Shown: positions 29,320-40,306, numbered from the stretch's first letter. The stretch is DNA of 64,000 bases from Affinundibacterium flavidum (GCF_014284175.1 NZ_JACOGA010000006.1:62001-126000), one strand, 5' to 3'. The notes: a model not told the origin generated them from the sequence alone. Numbers and translations: made by a program.

Positions 29320-29802
29320 TTACAAATAATTTTCCAATGCTAATAAGCGACGCTTATTCTCCAATCCACCAGCGTAGCCTTGTAAATCTCCATTCGCAGC
29401 GATAACACGATGGCAAGGAATGACGATCGATAATGGATTGCGCCCATTCGCCGCACCTAGTGCACGAATCGCCTTCGGTCTGCCAATTTGCCGTGCTAAG
29501 GCGGCATAGCTACACACACTGCCATACGGTATCGTACGCAAGGCTTGCCAGACTTCTTGTTGAAATGCTGTGCCTTGCGTGCAATCTAGCGGTAAATCAA
29601 AGTTTTGCAATTCGCCCGCAAAATACGCGTCTAGTTGTTGCGCTGTGCGTCGTAAAACACCGTCGTTTGGATCCAATTGCCAGGCAGGATCAAACTGCAA
29701 ATGCTTATGTTCAGGAAAATACACGCCCGCCAGACCTTGTGCGCTAGCGACCAAACGCAACACGCCAAGAGCACTGGGATGTAATAGATATTTCTTCATC
29801 AT
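29320..29802 (-). CDS. ogt: Methylated-DNA-protein cysteine methyltransferase
   Basis: A 160-residue suicide repair protein that moves a methyl group from O6-methylguanine to its own cysteine. The acceptor Cys130 is in VIPCHRVI, and RPKAIRALGAANGRNP precedes it in the usual helix-turn-helix. AGGAGG lies seven bases before the ATG, deciding the start over an upstream TTG. It follows the Ada/AlkA fusion gene by 48 bp on the same strand, making a two-gene alkylation-repair unit. Confidence 0.95.
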   Translation of the reverse strand: MMKKYLLHPSALGVLRLVASAQGLAGVYFPEHKHLQFDPAWQLDPNDGVLRRTAQQLDAYFAGELQNFDLPLDCTQGTAFQQEVWQALRTIPYGSVCSYAALARQIGRPKAIRALGAANGRNPLSIVIPCHRVIAANGDLQGYAGGLENKRRLLALENYL

Positions 29803-29850
29803 CAAAATTCCTCCTTAAATTTATTTAGGACAGTCAAGCAAAGTTGCAAT

Positions 29851-31323
29851 CTAGGCCGATAAAGATTGCCACAACAAAAGTGCAGCATAACTACGCCACG
29901 GTGACCAAGCTTCAGCGCGCAACAATAGTTGTTTCTCATTGCAACGTGCGCTCGGATCCTCACTGACTGCCTTCTGCAAACCCAAATCACCAGCAGGAAA
30001 AGCATTTGAAAAACGTAAAGCCCGCATCGCGATGTATTGCGCCGTCCATTCGCCTATGCCGGGCAAGGTTTTCAAACGCTGAACGATCTCATTCAATGCC
30101 AATCCAGGTGCGAGTTGTAATCCACCTGCAGCTGCAAAACGCGCGAATGCTTGTATGGTGGCAGCTCGGGTTTTCGGCACGCCTATGGAGGCAATTTCCT
30201 CTATGCTCAAGCTCGCCAACTTTTCCGGCGTCGGGAAGTGATGTGAGACGCCTGCCCATGGTGTAATCGTCGGTTCGCCAAATCTTTGCACCAAACGGCC
30301 AGAAACCGTGGTCGCCCCCGCCACACTGACCTGTTGCCCTAAGATCGCCCGAATCGCTAATTCAAAAGCATCGAAACTACCCGGTACCCGCAAACCCGGT
30401 GTGCGAGCGATTTGCTGTGCCAACAGCGGATCATGCTGTAAATGCTGGGCGATCAATACAGGATTCGCTTCAACATCAAACTGTTGACGAATTTTGGCTA
30501 GTAAGGGCAACAAGACGCTACTTAATCCCGCGGAAATGTCCAAGCGCAATTGCTGTTTTTCTACGTCATGACTCACTTGTATCCAGCCTTGTTTGTCATC
30601 AATTCGCACGCTGCGGCGATAACAGCTTTGCTGCAAATCCACTTGCTCTAGCCCAGCCATTGCGCGCCCATTTAGATAATTGAGCAAGGCATCCCAAGCA
30701 TACGGCGGACGATAGGCGAGTCGCAGCGAAATCTCTTGTTGCGTTGTCAGGCTTGCCTGTAAGCGCCGAATTGAGCCAGGTGCCATGCTGTAACGGGATT
30801 CAAATAGCGCATTAAACCGACGGACACTGCCAAAACCCGCGGCAAAGGCAATATCGGTCATACTTAGCTGCGTCTCTTGGATCAATTTCTTGGCAAACAA
30901 TAGGCGCTGGGTTTGTGCCAACGCAATCGGGCTAACACCAAACTCTTGTAAGATCACGCGGCGCAACTGACGAGACGACAATCCCACTTGCCCCGCGAAT
31001 ACTTCAATACTATGCTCATTAAGAGCGCCTGCACTGATCCTTTGCCATATCGCGTGCGCTAGATTTTGTTGTAAGTTATAGGGCGCTAACTCGGGCCGAC
31101 AACGCAAACATGGACGAAATCCAGCCGCTTCCGCTGCCGCTTGTGAACTAAAAAAGACACAAGAACTCTGACGCGGTGTTTTCACACGACAAATTGGGCG
31201 ACAATAAATTCCTGTTGTCGTAATGCCGGCAAAAAAGATGCCGTCAAAACGGGCATCTTTCGCGGCAAGTGCGCGATAGTAATCTTGCCCGGATGTGGAA
31301 ATTGACTGCATTGTTTTTGTCAT
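29851..31323 (-). CDS. Ada-type regulator fused to AlkA DNA-3-methyladenine glycosylase II
   Basis: A 490-residue three-part protein. Residues 10-80 are the Ada zinc domain with all four Cys (YCRPIC and CLRC), which senses methyl-phosphotriesters. Residues 95-185 are an AraC-type DNA-binding domain. Residues 200-490 are AlkA, with the helix-hairpin-helix LPGIGEWTAQYIAMRAL and catalytic Asp near residue 445 in FPAGDLGLQ. It should both regulate the adaptive response and excise alkylated bases. The Ada methyltransferase half is supplied by the separate ogt gene next door. Confidence 0.95.
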   Translation of the reverse strand: MTKTMQSISTSGQDYYRALAAKDARFDGIFFAGITTTGIYCRPICRVKTPRQSSCVFFSSQAAAEAAGFRPCLRCRPELAPYNLQQNLAHAIWQRISAGALNEHSIEVFAGQVGLSSRQLRRVILQEFGVSPIALAQTQRLLFAKKLIQETQLSMTDIAFAAGFGSVRRFNALFESRYSMAPGSIRRLQASLTTQQEISLRLAYRPPYAWDALLNYLNGRAMAGLEQVDLQQSCYRRSVRIDDKQGWIQVSHDVEKQQLRLDISAGLSSVLLPLLAKIRQQFDVEANPVLIAQHLQHDPLLAQQIARTPGLRVPGSFDAFELAIRAILGQQVSVAGATTVSGRLVQRFGEPTITPWAGVSHHFPTPEKLASLSIEEIASIGVPKTRAATIQAFARFAAAGGLQLAPGLALNEIVQRLKTLPGIGEWTAQYIAMRALRFSNAFPAGDLGLQKAVSEDPSARCNEKQLLLRAEAWSPWRSYAALLLWQSLSA

Positions 31324-31590
31324 TTTTTAAGTTCGTGTAAATATGTCCGTAATGTAATCATCGAGGTACTCAATAAACTAGCAATTGAGGACCGGTAAGC
31401 AACAATTAGCAACGATGAGCAGCGATAAATTGCGTACAAAACTGACAAGATGAAGAAGACATATGGTCAGAACAGCGCTGAATATGTGACTAGCTTAAAC
31501 TGGAATGCAGGCCAGTATCTAGCCGTTTTCGGACACATAAGTGTGCGAACTAATCATAAAGAGTAAAACACCTGGCGGCTGAATATAAAA

Positions 31591-34494
31591 ATGAACGAAC
31601 TCATCCAGCGCATAGAACGCTGTTCCAGACGACATCCACAACAGGCTATACAGCTGTTTCATAAACTGGAGCAATCTGCGTACCGAGAAAAGCGCCTGTC
31701 AGTCGCTTTGAATGCTTTGGTGCGTCGATTCTTTATTTGCGAAAGGCTAGGTCATGCCAGTAATCTCAATGATGAATTGTATAGCGCCTTACAAAGTGCC
31801 GAAAATAGCGGACTAACCTACCAAGCTGGCCGACTCATGCTTTGTCTGGGTCGGGTGCGCTACACCGAAGGAATCTATAACGAATCTATTCGATTTTGGA
31901 CGCGCTGCATCGATTTGTGCCAAATCACACACGACACGGAAGTTTTAATTGAGGCAAGAATTGGCCTCGGTCAAATTTATGATGCGCTGGGCGACTGGGA
32001 AGCCGCAGCACGAATCTTGCAAGATATCAGCCTCTTGCTCGATAGCTTTGATCGCCCCTACCTGAAAAGTAAGCTGGCAATCAATTTGGGGGTCAATAAC
32101 CTCAACATCGGCAAGCACGCATTGGCGAGCGAATTATTCAAAGAAGCCTTATCGCATGCTCAACGGGGAAATATCACCGAATACATTGCAGAGGCACATT
32201 GGTATCTAGGTATTTTGGCACAACACGAACAAAATTTTGATCTGGCTTTTCAAGAGGTGCGTTATGCGCTGCGCTTGGCAAAGGCTAGTCATTATCAATG
32301 GTTACTGAGTGCTGCGGCGAATACCTTGGGTGAGCTGTATGTGGCTCAGGATCAAACTGGCCAGGCGATTACCATCTATCTTGAAGGCTTGGACTACGCT
32401 GAAAAAAATGGCTCTCGTGCGCAACGCAATTTGTGTTGTCAGGCCTTATCGAGGCTCTATGAGAGTAGCGGCCAAACGCAATTGGCCTTGAATTTTGCCA
32501 GAACGCATCACCAGTTAAGCAAAGAAATCACTGAACTGAGTACTAGCGACAAATTTTCTCAATTAAGAGAATATGATTTGTCTAAGAAACCACCGGTGGA
32601 GTTGTTACTTGATCTGTCTTCCAACAGTCAGCTAGAGGAGAAAACTTTAGATGAAGCCTTACGTTATGTGTGCGAACAAGCACTGCAAATCTTACGCGTA
32701 GACTGCATTTGTTTGTGGCTGAAAGATCGCCAGCAATTGCGCTGTGAGATGCTGACTAGCTCTATCCCTTTGCCGTTTGAAATTGGCAAGCGCTTGCGTC
32801 AGCAGGATTTTTTGAAGTACTTTCAAGTCATCCAAAATTTGCATACGCCGATCGCTACACATGACTTAAGAATTCATCCAGCAGCAAAAGAACTTGACAC
32901 GCTTTATCAAGACGCGCAACTGTGTTCACTCCTAGAAATTTCAGTACGTCTGCACGGCAATCAAATCGGTGTCATCAGTTTCGGCAAAGCGCTGCAGAGA
33001 AAAAACTGGACACGCGAAGATCTCCTATTTGGCAGCCACCTGGCAAACCTGATACAACAAGTTCTGAGTCTGGATGAATACAGACAAGCACAAAATCGTC
33101 TGGAAAACCGGGTGCTAGAACGTACTCAGGAATTACAAGCTCGCACCGAATTACTGCGTACCGCACATCAGAATATCTTTATCTTAAGTGAAATCGGCAG
33201 AGAAATTACTTCCCAGTTGGATAGGGAAAGCATTATCAATACCCTATACCGACATGTGAATAAATTGATGCCCGCAGAGCTCTTATCGGTAGGTATCTAC
33301 AAGGCCGAGCAGGGGATGATCGATTTCCCTTGTAATATTTTGCGCGGCAAAAATCTATTGCCGTATCACCGTAATTTACAAGATCCAGATTTACTCTCGG
33401 TGTGGTGTGTTCAACATAAGAAAGCGATCTATATCAACGATATCCATGAAGATTATCTCCACTATATTGGTATTGAGGGTCTGGATAAATTGGTCGCAGC
33501 AGAATCATTTGATGCAGATTCTGACAGCTTCACGCCGGTGTCATTGATTTACGTTCCCTTAATCATTAAAGACCGATTACTGGGATTGTTGTCGATGCAA
33601 AGCAGCCATGCCTATGCTTTTGAACGTATGCACGTCGATATGCTGACGACGTTGGCCGCCTACACAGCGGTCGCTTTTGACAATGCCGATACCTATCAAC
33701 AGCTTTCATCGGCGCAGCAATTGTTAATGTCAAAAGAAAAGCTCGCCGCGCTCGGTGCTTTGGTTGCAGGTATTGCGCATGAAATCAATACGCCGCTGGG
33801 TAATTGTTTGCTCACCGCGACCACGCTAAAAGAAAGTTCGGGGAAATTCATTCGCCAATTTCAAGAGGGCAGTTTAAAACGTTCTGAATTTGTTCACTTC
33901 ACTGAAGTCTTGAATGAAGCAAATGACATGTTGATGCGCAATCTACTCAACGCGAGTGAACTTGTCAGTAGCTTTAAGCAGGTGTCGGTGGATCAAACCA
34001 GTCAACAGCGACGCTCTTTCAATTTGTTAAAGACCAGTCAGGAAGTAGTGCGCACTATGCAAAGTCGCATTAACAAACAAGGTCATCAACTACAGATCGA
34101 TATTCCAGAGGCCATTGTGATTGATAGTTTTCCTGGGCCCTATGGGCAGGTGATTACGAACTTCATCAATAATGCTCTCTTACATGGCTTTGAGGACAGG
34201 CATAAAGGTGTGATGCGCCTGAGTGCCAATCAAATCGATCATCAACACGTGAAAATATGTTTCAGCGATAACGGTGCAGGTATTTCAGCAGAACATTTAC
34301 GGCGCGTATTTGACCCTTTCTTCACGACAAAACTTGGGCATGGCGGCAGTGGCTTAGGCATGAATATCGTGCACAATATTGTGACGGATTTATTGGGCGG
34401 AACGATCAACGTAGAAAGCGCCATCGGTGCTGGAACCAGTATCACGCTGATACTTCCCATACGTGCCCTGACTGGCTCGGACACAAACCACTAA
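31591..34494 (+). CDS. TPR-GAF-GAF hybrid sensor histidine kinase
   Basis: A 967-residue soluble kinase. Residues 1 to about 330 are tetratricopeptide repeats (pattern GLGQIYDALGDWEAA). A GAF domain at about 345-490, a coiled coil near 495-530 (LENRVLERTQELQAR), and a second GAF at about 540-705 follow. The kinase core has phosphoacceptor His near residue 730 in GIAHEINTPLGN, an ATPase N box in NFINNALLHG, and G boxes DNGAGIS and GGSGLGMNIV. No receiver domain or partner regulator is adjacent. The predicted job is signal transduction from an internal cue. Confidence 0.9.
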   Translation: MNELIQRIERCSRRHPQQAIQLFHKLEQSAYREKRLSVALNALVRRFFICERLGHASNLNDELYSALQSAENSGLTYQAGRLMLCLGRVRYTEGIYNESIRFWTRCIDLCQITHDTEVLIEARIGLGQIYDALGDWEAAARILQDISLLLDSFDRPYLKSKLAINLGVNNLNIGKHALASELFKEALSHAQRGNITEYIAEAHWYLGILAQHEQNFDLAFQEVRYALRLAKASHYQWLLSAAANTLGELYVAQDQTGQAITIYLEGLDYAEKNGSRAQRNLCCQALSRLYESSGQTQLALNFARTHHQLSKEITELSTSDKFSQLREYDLSKKPPVELLLDLSSNSQLEEKTLDEALRYVCEQALQILRVDCICLWLKDRQQLRCEMLTSSIPLPFEIGKRLRQQDFLKYFQVIQNLHTPIATHDLRIHPAAKELDTLYQDAQLCSLLEISVRLHGNQIGVISFGKALQRKNWTREDLLFGSHLANLIQQVLSLDEYRQAQNRLENRVLERTQELQARTELLRTAHQNIFILSEIGREITSQLDRESIINTLYRHVNKLMPAELLSVGIYKAEQGMIDFPCNILRGKNLLPYHRNLQDPDLLSVWCVQHKKAIYINDIHEDYLHYIGIEGLDKLVAAESFDADSDSFTPVSLIYVPLIIKDRLLGLLSMQSSHAYAFERMHVDMLTTLAAYTAVAFDNADTYQQLSSAQQLLMSKEKLAALGALVAGIAHEINTPLGNCLLTATTLKESSGKFIRQFQEGSLKRSEFVHFTEVLNEANDMLMRNLLNASELVSSFKQVSVDQTSQQRRSFNLLKTSQEVVRTMQSRINKQGHQLQIDIPEAIVIDSFPGPYGQVITNFINNALLHGFEDRHKGVMRLSANQIDHQHVKICFSDNGAGISAEHLRRVFDPFFTTKLGHGGSGLGMNIVHNIVTDLLGGTINVESAIGAGTSITLILPIRALTGSDTNH

Positions 34495-34520
34495 CTAGAC
34501 TGAGATTTTACTTTTCACAT

Positions 34521-34551
34521 AAAAAAACGCCTCTCATTTAACTGAGAGGCG
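34521..34551 (-). terminator. Terminator after amtB
   Basis: GCCTCTCA pairs with TGAGAGGC around a six-base loop. Seven A bases lie on the amtB-distal side, giving a U run for minus-strand transcription. It closes the porin-glnK-amtB cluster. Confidence 0.8.
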
Positions 34552-34625
34552 CGAAGTCCCACCAAGAACCTTTGTACTATAATTTTTTTTATGCAGCGAA
34601 ATTGCCTGCGAATTTCCTCAATCGA

Positions 34626-36209
34626 TTAAGAGTGGTAAGCAGATTCACCATGACTAGTGATATCCAAGCCTTCACGTTCTTCATCTTCTGGTACGCGTAA
34701 TCCTATGACCAGATCGACTAATTTGTAAGCGATCACAGAAACCACGGCTGACCATAATATCGTTACACCAATCGCAGTCGCCTGTGTCGTCACTTGACCA
34801 ACAATACTATAAGCATCAGCGGACATTTTGTTCGTTACGTAGTCAAAGATCCCCTGTCCACCCAAAGCTGGCGATGCGAATACACCGGTCAACAATGCCC
34901 CAAGAATACCGCCTACGCCATGTACACCAAATACGTCTAAAGAGTCGTCAGCGCCCAGCATGCGTTTCAAACCATTCACGCCCCACAAGCAGACTATCCC
35001 GGATGCCAGACCAATCAATAAGCCGCCCATAGGTCCAACGAAACCGCAGGCTGGCGTGATCGCCACCAAGCCAGCGACAGCACCAGAAGCCGCACCCAAC
35101 ATCGAAGGCTTACCTTTACTCATCCATTCGCCAAAGACCCAAGAGACAGTCGCGGCAGCGGTTGCTAACAAGGTATTGATAAAGGCCAGTGCAGCAATAT
35201 CATTTGCCTCATACGCAGAGCCTGCATTGAAACCAAACCAGCCCACCCATAACAAGGACGCGCCTATCATCGTCATTGTCAGAGAATGTGGCGCCATGGC
35301 TTCTTTACCGTAGCCGACGCGCTTGCCTATCATGAATGCACCGACCAAACCAGCGACCGCTGCATTGATGTGAACTACAGTACCACCCGCAAAATCGAGC
35401 GCACCCATTTGGAACAAGAAGCCTGCTTTTGCGGTTTCTGTTGCCAAAGTTGCGGCATCTTTAATCGCGTCTGGACCTGTCCAGAACCACACCATGTGGG
35501 CAATCGGTAAGTAGCTAAAAGTGAACCAAATTACGACGAAAGCCAAGACTGCTTTGAACTTAGCACGCTCTGCAAATGCGCCAATAATCAAGCCACAAGT
35601 AATCGCAGCAAAAGTGGCTTGAAATGCGGCGAACACGAATTCAGGTAAGACCACGCCTTTAGAAAAGGTCGCTGCGGTCGTAAAAGTCGCCTGCACTGGA
35701 TCCCAAATACCTTGCAACAAAACCCGGTCGAACTTACCAATAAAGCGACCGCCTTCGGTAAATGCCAAGGAATAGCCATAGATACACCAGAGCACGATAA
35801 TCACTGCAAAAATCATAAACACTTGCAGCAAAACGGACAGCATATTTTTGGCGCGAACCAAACCACCATAGAACAAAGCCAAACCTGGAATTGCCATCAT
35901 CGTGACCAATAAAGTCGCGACTAACATCCAGGCGGTATCGCCCTTATTCGGCGTTGGCGGCGGTGTTGCTGGCGCTGCTGGGGCGGCCGGAGTTACGGCG
36001 GTAGTCGTGACAGCAGCAGCTTCAGTCGCACTGGCAGCAACTGGTGCAGAAGCACTAGCGGCGTCGGCTGCAGCGCTAGCACTCGCTGAGGCACTCACAG
36101 ATGCACTGGCTGGCGTATCTTCTGCCTTGGCTGTTGCACTTTGGGCCATCGCGAATGCCAATGCTAGTGAGCAGGCAGCTGCGGTGAAAAATTTCATTAA
36201 TTTATTCAT
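34626..36209 (-). CDS. amtB: Ammonium transporter
   Basis: The start is set at MNKLMKFF, 17 bp after the glnK stop, with GAGAG before it; the longer frame overlaps glnK. The 527-residue protein has a signal-like N terminus, a low-complexity Ala/Ser/Thr stretch of about 75 residues, and then eleven membrane helices. AHMVWFW and VHGVGGILG carry the twin pore His residues. It conducts ammonium and is gated by the PII protein encoded just upstream. The Ala-rich leader is common in betaproteobacterial AmtB. Confidence 0.93.
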   Translation of the reverse strand: MNKLMKFFTAAACSLALAFAMAQSATAKAEDTPASASVSASASASAAADAASASAPVAASATEAAAVTTTAVTPAAPAAPATPPPTPNKGDTAWMLVATLLVTMMAIPGLALFYGGLVRAKNMLSVLLQVFMIFAVIIVLWCIYGYSLAFTEGGRFIGKFDRVLLQGIWDPVQATFTTAATFSKGVVLPEFVFAAFQATFAAITCGLIIGAFAERAKFKAVLAFVVIWFTFSYLPIAHMVWFWTGPDAIKDAATLATETAKAGFLFQMGALDFAGGTVVHINAAVAGLVGAFMIGKRVGYGKEAMAPHSLTMTMIGASLLWVGWFGFNAGSAYEANDIAALAFINTLLATAAATVSWVFGEWMSKGKPSMLGAASGAVAGLVAITPACGFVGPMGGLLIGLASGIVCLWGVNGLKRMLGADDSLDVFGVHGVGGILGALLTGVFASPALGGQGIFDYVTNKMSADAYSIVGQVTTQATAIGVTILWSAVVSVIAYKLVDLVIGLRVPEDEEREGLDITSHGESAYHS

Positions 36210-36225
36210 GTTTTGCTCTCGTCGA

Positions 36226-37361
<1,136 letters not shown>

Positions 37362-37551
37362 GGCGATCTTCCTGTTCTTCGAGATGGTTTCAAAATGGGT
37401 TTATTACGTATTGTTTATCGATGCTGATGCTTGCTATTTTTTGCTGGTTTTTACTGTTTTTTATAGAAATTACTAGCGATTCCTAGAGCTGTGCGTTACG
37501 CGGTTTGCACTGAGTTTTTACTTAGATGCGCAGACGTTTTAGTTAGCTACT

Positions 37552-37567
37552 AGCAGAACTCGTGCCA
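37552..37567 (-). promoter_or_regulatory. Sigma-54 (RpoN) type promoter for the porin-glnK-amtB cluster
   Basis: On the minus strand TGGCAC, five bases, then CTGCT, matches the -24/-12 consensus TGGCAC-N5-TTGCA except for the first and last bases of the second element. The GG and GC doublets have the right spacing. It lies about 190 bp before the porin start. A palindrome TTGCG-GTG-CGCAA at 37574-37586 sits just upstream and could be an activator site. The rest of the 510-bp intergenic region is AT-rich without ORFs. Confidence 0.6.
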
Positions 37568-37871
37568 GCTTTATTGCGGTGCGCAAAATCACGATGAAAT
37601 GACGCGAAAAAATGATAGTGGTATGCTCGTATAGGCCAGAGCACCCAGTGAACACGGTAGTTTTTCACGAAAATCAAAATATCAGATCGACTACACAAAA
37701 CACCGGAATTACATATATAATTTACATTTATTTATATTAATTACGGTTTTTTTGCACTGAAATGACGCAAAATTGATTCGAGAAAAATCTATAATGCACC
37801 GGAATCGCTCTTTTCCAGCAAACAATTTGCTGTTAGGCAAGACATTACCAATTCACTATAGGAAATTTTTC

Positions 37872-38114
37872 ATGGAACCGAATCAATTTTTCAATGATAT
37901 GCAAACCAAAATGCAACAAGTTTTGGAAAACTCACCCGCCAAAGATATAGAGAAAAACGTCAAAGCCTTTATGAGTCAGGGATTTGCAAAACTCGACTTG
38001 GTAACCCGCGAGGAGTTCGATATTCAGGCGGATGTATTGGCAAAGACGCGCACCAAGTTAGAAGCCTTAGAGACACGTGTGGCGGAACTGGAAGCAAAAT
38101 TAAATACTCCTTAG
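37872..38114 (+). CDS. ubiK: Ubiquinone biosynthesis accessory factor UbiK
   Basis: The start is set at MEPNQFF with AGGAA upstream, giving 80 residues instead of the longer frame. N-terminal helix FFNDMQTKMQQVLENSP and C-terminal coiled coil (LEALETRVAELEAKL) match the UbiK/YqiC (BMFP) family, which forms trimers and assists aerobic ubiquinone synthesis. Its position directly before comM is conserved in many betaproteobacteria. Confidence 0.9.
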   Translation: MEPNQFFNDMQTKMQQVLENSPAKDIEKNVKAFMSQGFAKLDLVTREEFDIQADVLAKTRTKLEALETRVAELEAKLNTP

Positions 38115-38164
38115 GAGTTTTTCACCAACTTTTACCATTTGTAGGCAAAGGCAGACTCAAGATC

Positions 38165-39058
38165 ATGGCATTAGCAGTTCTTAAAAGTCGCGCCTTAAAT
38201 GGCATGGAAGCGCCAGAAGTAACGGTTGAAGTTCATCTGGCAAATGGCTTACCCGCATTCACCATCGTTGGCCTACCTGAAACTGAAGTCAAAGAATCTA
38301 AGGACCGGGTACGCGCAGCCTTACAAAATGCTCGCTTCGATTTTCCCGCCCAGCGGATCACTGTTAATCTTGCGCCGGCTGATTTACCCAAAGAATCAGG
38401 GCGCTTTGATTTGCCGATTGCGCTAGGGATCTTAGCAGCGTCAGGGCAAATTCCTGCCGATACCTTGGATCAATATGAATTTGCCGGTGAATTATCGCTC
38501 TCTGGCGAACTTCGACCGATACGCGGCGCCTTGGCCATGACCTTTGCAATTTGCCAAAGTGCTCAACGCGATGCAATTCCTGCGCGGGCTTTCATGTTGC
38601 CCCAACAAAATGCCGACGAAGCGGCCTTGGTCGGTGAAGCACGTATTTTTCCGGCCATTTCATTGTTGCAGGTATGCGCACACTTCGCTGGAAATGACCC
38701 AGACTCAAAGATTCAACAACATCAAAGTCGCCCTCATAGCGGTCAAGCTCACTACCCCGATTTCAGTGATGTCAAGGCACAAGCACAGGCGAAACGCGCA
38801 TTGGAAGTCGCGGCGGCTGGCCGCCATAGTGTTTTGTTAATGGGTCCACCTGGTACGGGAAAGTCCATGTTAGCGAGCCGATTTCCCGGAATATTGCCGG
38901 GTATGACAGATCAAGAAGCTTTAGAATCTGCCGCGGTACAGTCGCTTAGCAACGGCTTTGGATTAGCCAAATGGAAGCAAAGACCCTACAGAAATCCGCA
39001 CCATACGGCATCTGCGGTAGCGCTCGTCGGCGGAGGTGTAAAAATTAGAATTATTTGA
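38165..39058 (+). pseudogene. comM: comM/yifB AAA+ ATPase, interrupted by transposon
   Basis: The frame encodes the N-terminal 291 residues of the YifB/ComM family (about 500 residues normally), a helicase that helps integrate donor DNA in natural transformation. The chaperone-like LON-type domain and the Walker A motif GPPGTGKS near residue 227 are intact. Just after HHTASAVALVGGG the frame enters foreign sequence, gains VKIRII and stops. Walker B, the sensors and the C-terminal domain are absent. The remainder should lie beyond the right end of the transposon, outside the window. Confidence 0.93.
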
Positions 39059-39104
39059 GAATAACAACAATAAATGAGACTAATTAAAAATAAATGAGAA
39101 TAAG
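39037..39104. repeat. Left transposon end L1 with three transposase-site repeats
   Basis: The end reads TGTAAAAATTAGAA and carries TGAGA cores at 39056, 39075 and 39095, spaced 19 and 20 bp, in the contexts TTTGAGAATAA, AAATGAGACTAA and AAATGAGAATAA. Regularly spaced repeats at the tip are typical binding arrays for TnsB/TniA transposases. Confidence 0.8.
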
Positions 39105-39604
39105 AAAATCTACGATTCTTAAGTTGCAGTTGGCCAATTAAGAAACTCATTGAGTTAGTTATTTCCCGACTTAAAGATTTGCGTACAAAGTAAAGAAATG
39201 TTCGCGATTTTTAAGTTAGACGATGCCTACGGAATTAGGGGAAATCCAGATATCAAAAGTAGCGTTTCATAAACCGTCTAGTGGAACGGATATTAACCAG
39301 GCGAAACTTATCGTCTCCTTGAACAATGACAACAAACGAAAAGGTCAATCAAGAATGCTTTCAAAAATTGAAATGATGTCTATGAATCACACAACTTAGA
39401 GAGACAAAAAAGTTAATTTATTCCTCTATACGCACCAAATATAGGGATAAAGAATTCTCTCGGTGTCGCTTTTGCTGCGATCACAATTTATTCGAATATT
39501 CGTTTCATGTTGAAGTTTTTGCAATAAAATAAACCTTGATGAAGTGCCGAAAACAAAAGAGCAACTTGCCCCTGTTCTATATCAAAAATCTGGTTAAAAT
39601 CAAA
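39105..39604. other. Gene-free AT-rich stretch inside the left end
   Basis: No ORF worth calling. CGATTCTTAAGTT at 39113 recurs as CGATTTTTAAGTT at 39205, perhaps further transposase or regulator sites. Nothing else stands out before the terminator at 39605. Confidence 0.4.
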
Positions 39605-39638
39605 AAAGTGGCAGTGATATCAAAATCACTGCCACTTT
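39605..39638 (-). terminator. Strong terminator after the PadR-peptide-membrane operon
   Basis: AAAGTGGCAGTGAT pairs perfectly with ATCACTGCCACTTT around a six-base loop. An A run on the left gives U residues for minus-strand transcription. Confidence 0.85.
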
Positions 39639-39641
39639 CCT

Positions 39642-40145
39642 TTAGCTAACTTTTTCAATTTTTAAACCACTATGTAATTTAATCCAACAAAACATACAAT
39701 TTGACAATGACTCTGGTATGGAGAGCAAGAACGCATTAGACAACCGTGCTTTTTCTATTTCAGTTGTTACCCCCGCTAAATCTCTCTGATATAAAGCACA
39801 AGAGTCAACCAACATTGACGTCAACCGCTTACTAAAATACATGTCAGACAACGCCAATACACGCTCTACTCCCGTTGTTTTATTTGATAGTATTGATTTC
39901 AAAAAAATCAACCTCGAGCAAAAAATAGCGATTCTAGCAATAACCAAAGTTGATATATAAAAGAGGTAAAAACTCTTTGCGAGATAATTAGACTTCCGTC
40001 TTAATTTGAAATAGATTCCAAGCAAACGTTTTCTTAAACACCACGAATATTGATAATCGAAACTTGAGTAACTCCTACAACGCTTACTCAAATTGCAATA
40101 AATTACTATCACAGCAATTCCTAAATAAACCCCAACAGTGTTCAT
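39642..40145 (-). CDS. Membrane protein of unknown function, last gene of PadR operon
   Basis: A 167-residue protein with a hydrophobic N-terminal helix (residues 2-18), a basic, Tyr/Arg-rich segment, a second hydrophobic stretch near residues 58-85, and a C-terminal soluble part with several Cys. AAGGGG precedes the ATG. No family is recognised. It starts 25 bp after the 41-residue repeat peptide and ends three bases before a strong terminator. It could process, export or receive that peptide, but this is only inference from position. Confidence 0.6.
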   Translation of the reverse strand: MNTVGVYLGIAVIVIYCNLSKRCRSYSSFDYQYSWCLRKRLLGIYFKLRRKSNYLAKSFYLFYISTLVIARIAIFCSRLIFLKSILSNKTTGVERVLALSDMYFSKRLTSMLVDSCALYQRDLAGVTTEIEKARLSNAFLLSIPESLSNCMFCWIKLHSGLKIEKVS

Positions 40146-40170
40146 GAGTTACCCCTTTAAAGTTAAGTTT

Positions 40171-40296
40171 TTAATCTAGTTGTCGTTGTTTACCATCAAA
40201 ATTTCGATGACCAAAGATTTGTTTAGTATCAAAACGATTGTAAAAAGTTTTCAATTCTACTTCCGTAGTATCAAAGTAATTGTAAAGGGCGTTCAT
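40171..40296 (-). CDS. 41-residue peptide with repeated YN-FDT motif
   Basis: A short ORF with a textbook AAGGAGG site seven bases before the ATG, beginning ten bases after the PadR stop. The peptide contains YNYFDT at residues 5-10 and YNRFDT at 19-24, an exact 14-residue period, and a weaker NFDG at 32-35. The DNA repeats agree at 18 of 21 positions, spaced 42 bp. It has no signal peptide or membrane helix and is rich in Tyr, Phe, Asp and Asn. Candidates are a modified-peptide precursor or a signalling peptide; neither is shown. Confidence 0.6.
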   Translation of the reverse strand: MNALYNYFDTTEVELKTFYNRFDTKQIFGHRNFDGKQRQLD

Positions 40297-40306
40297 TTCT
40301 ACCTCC

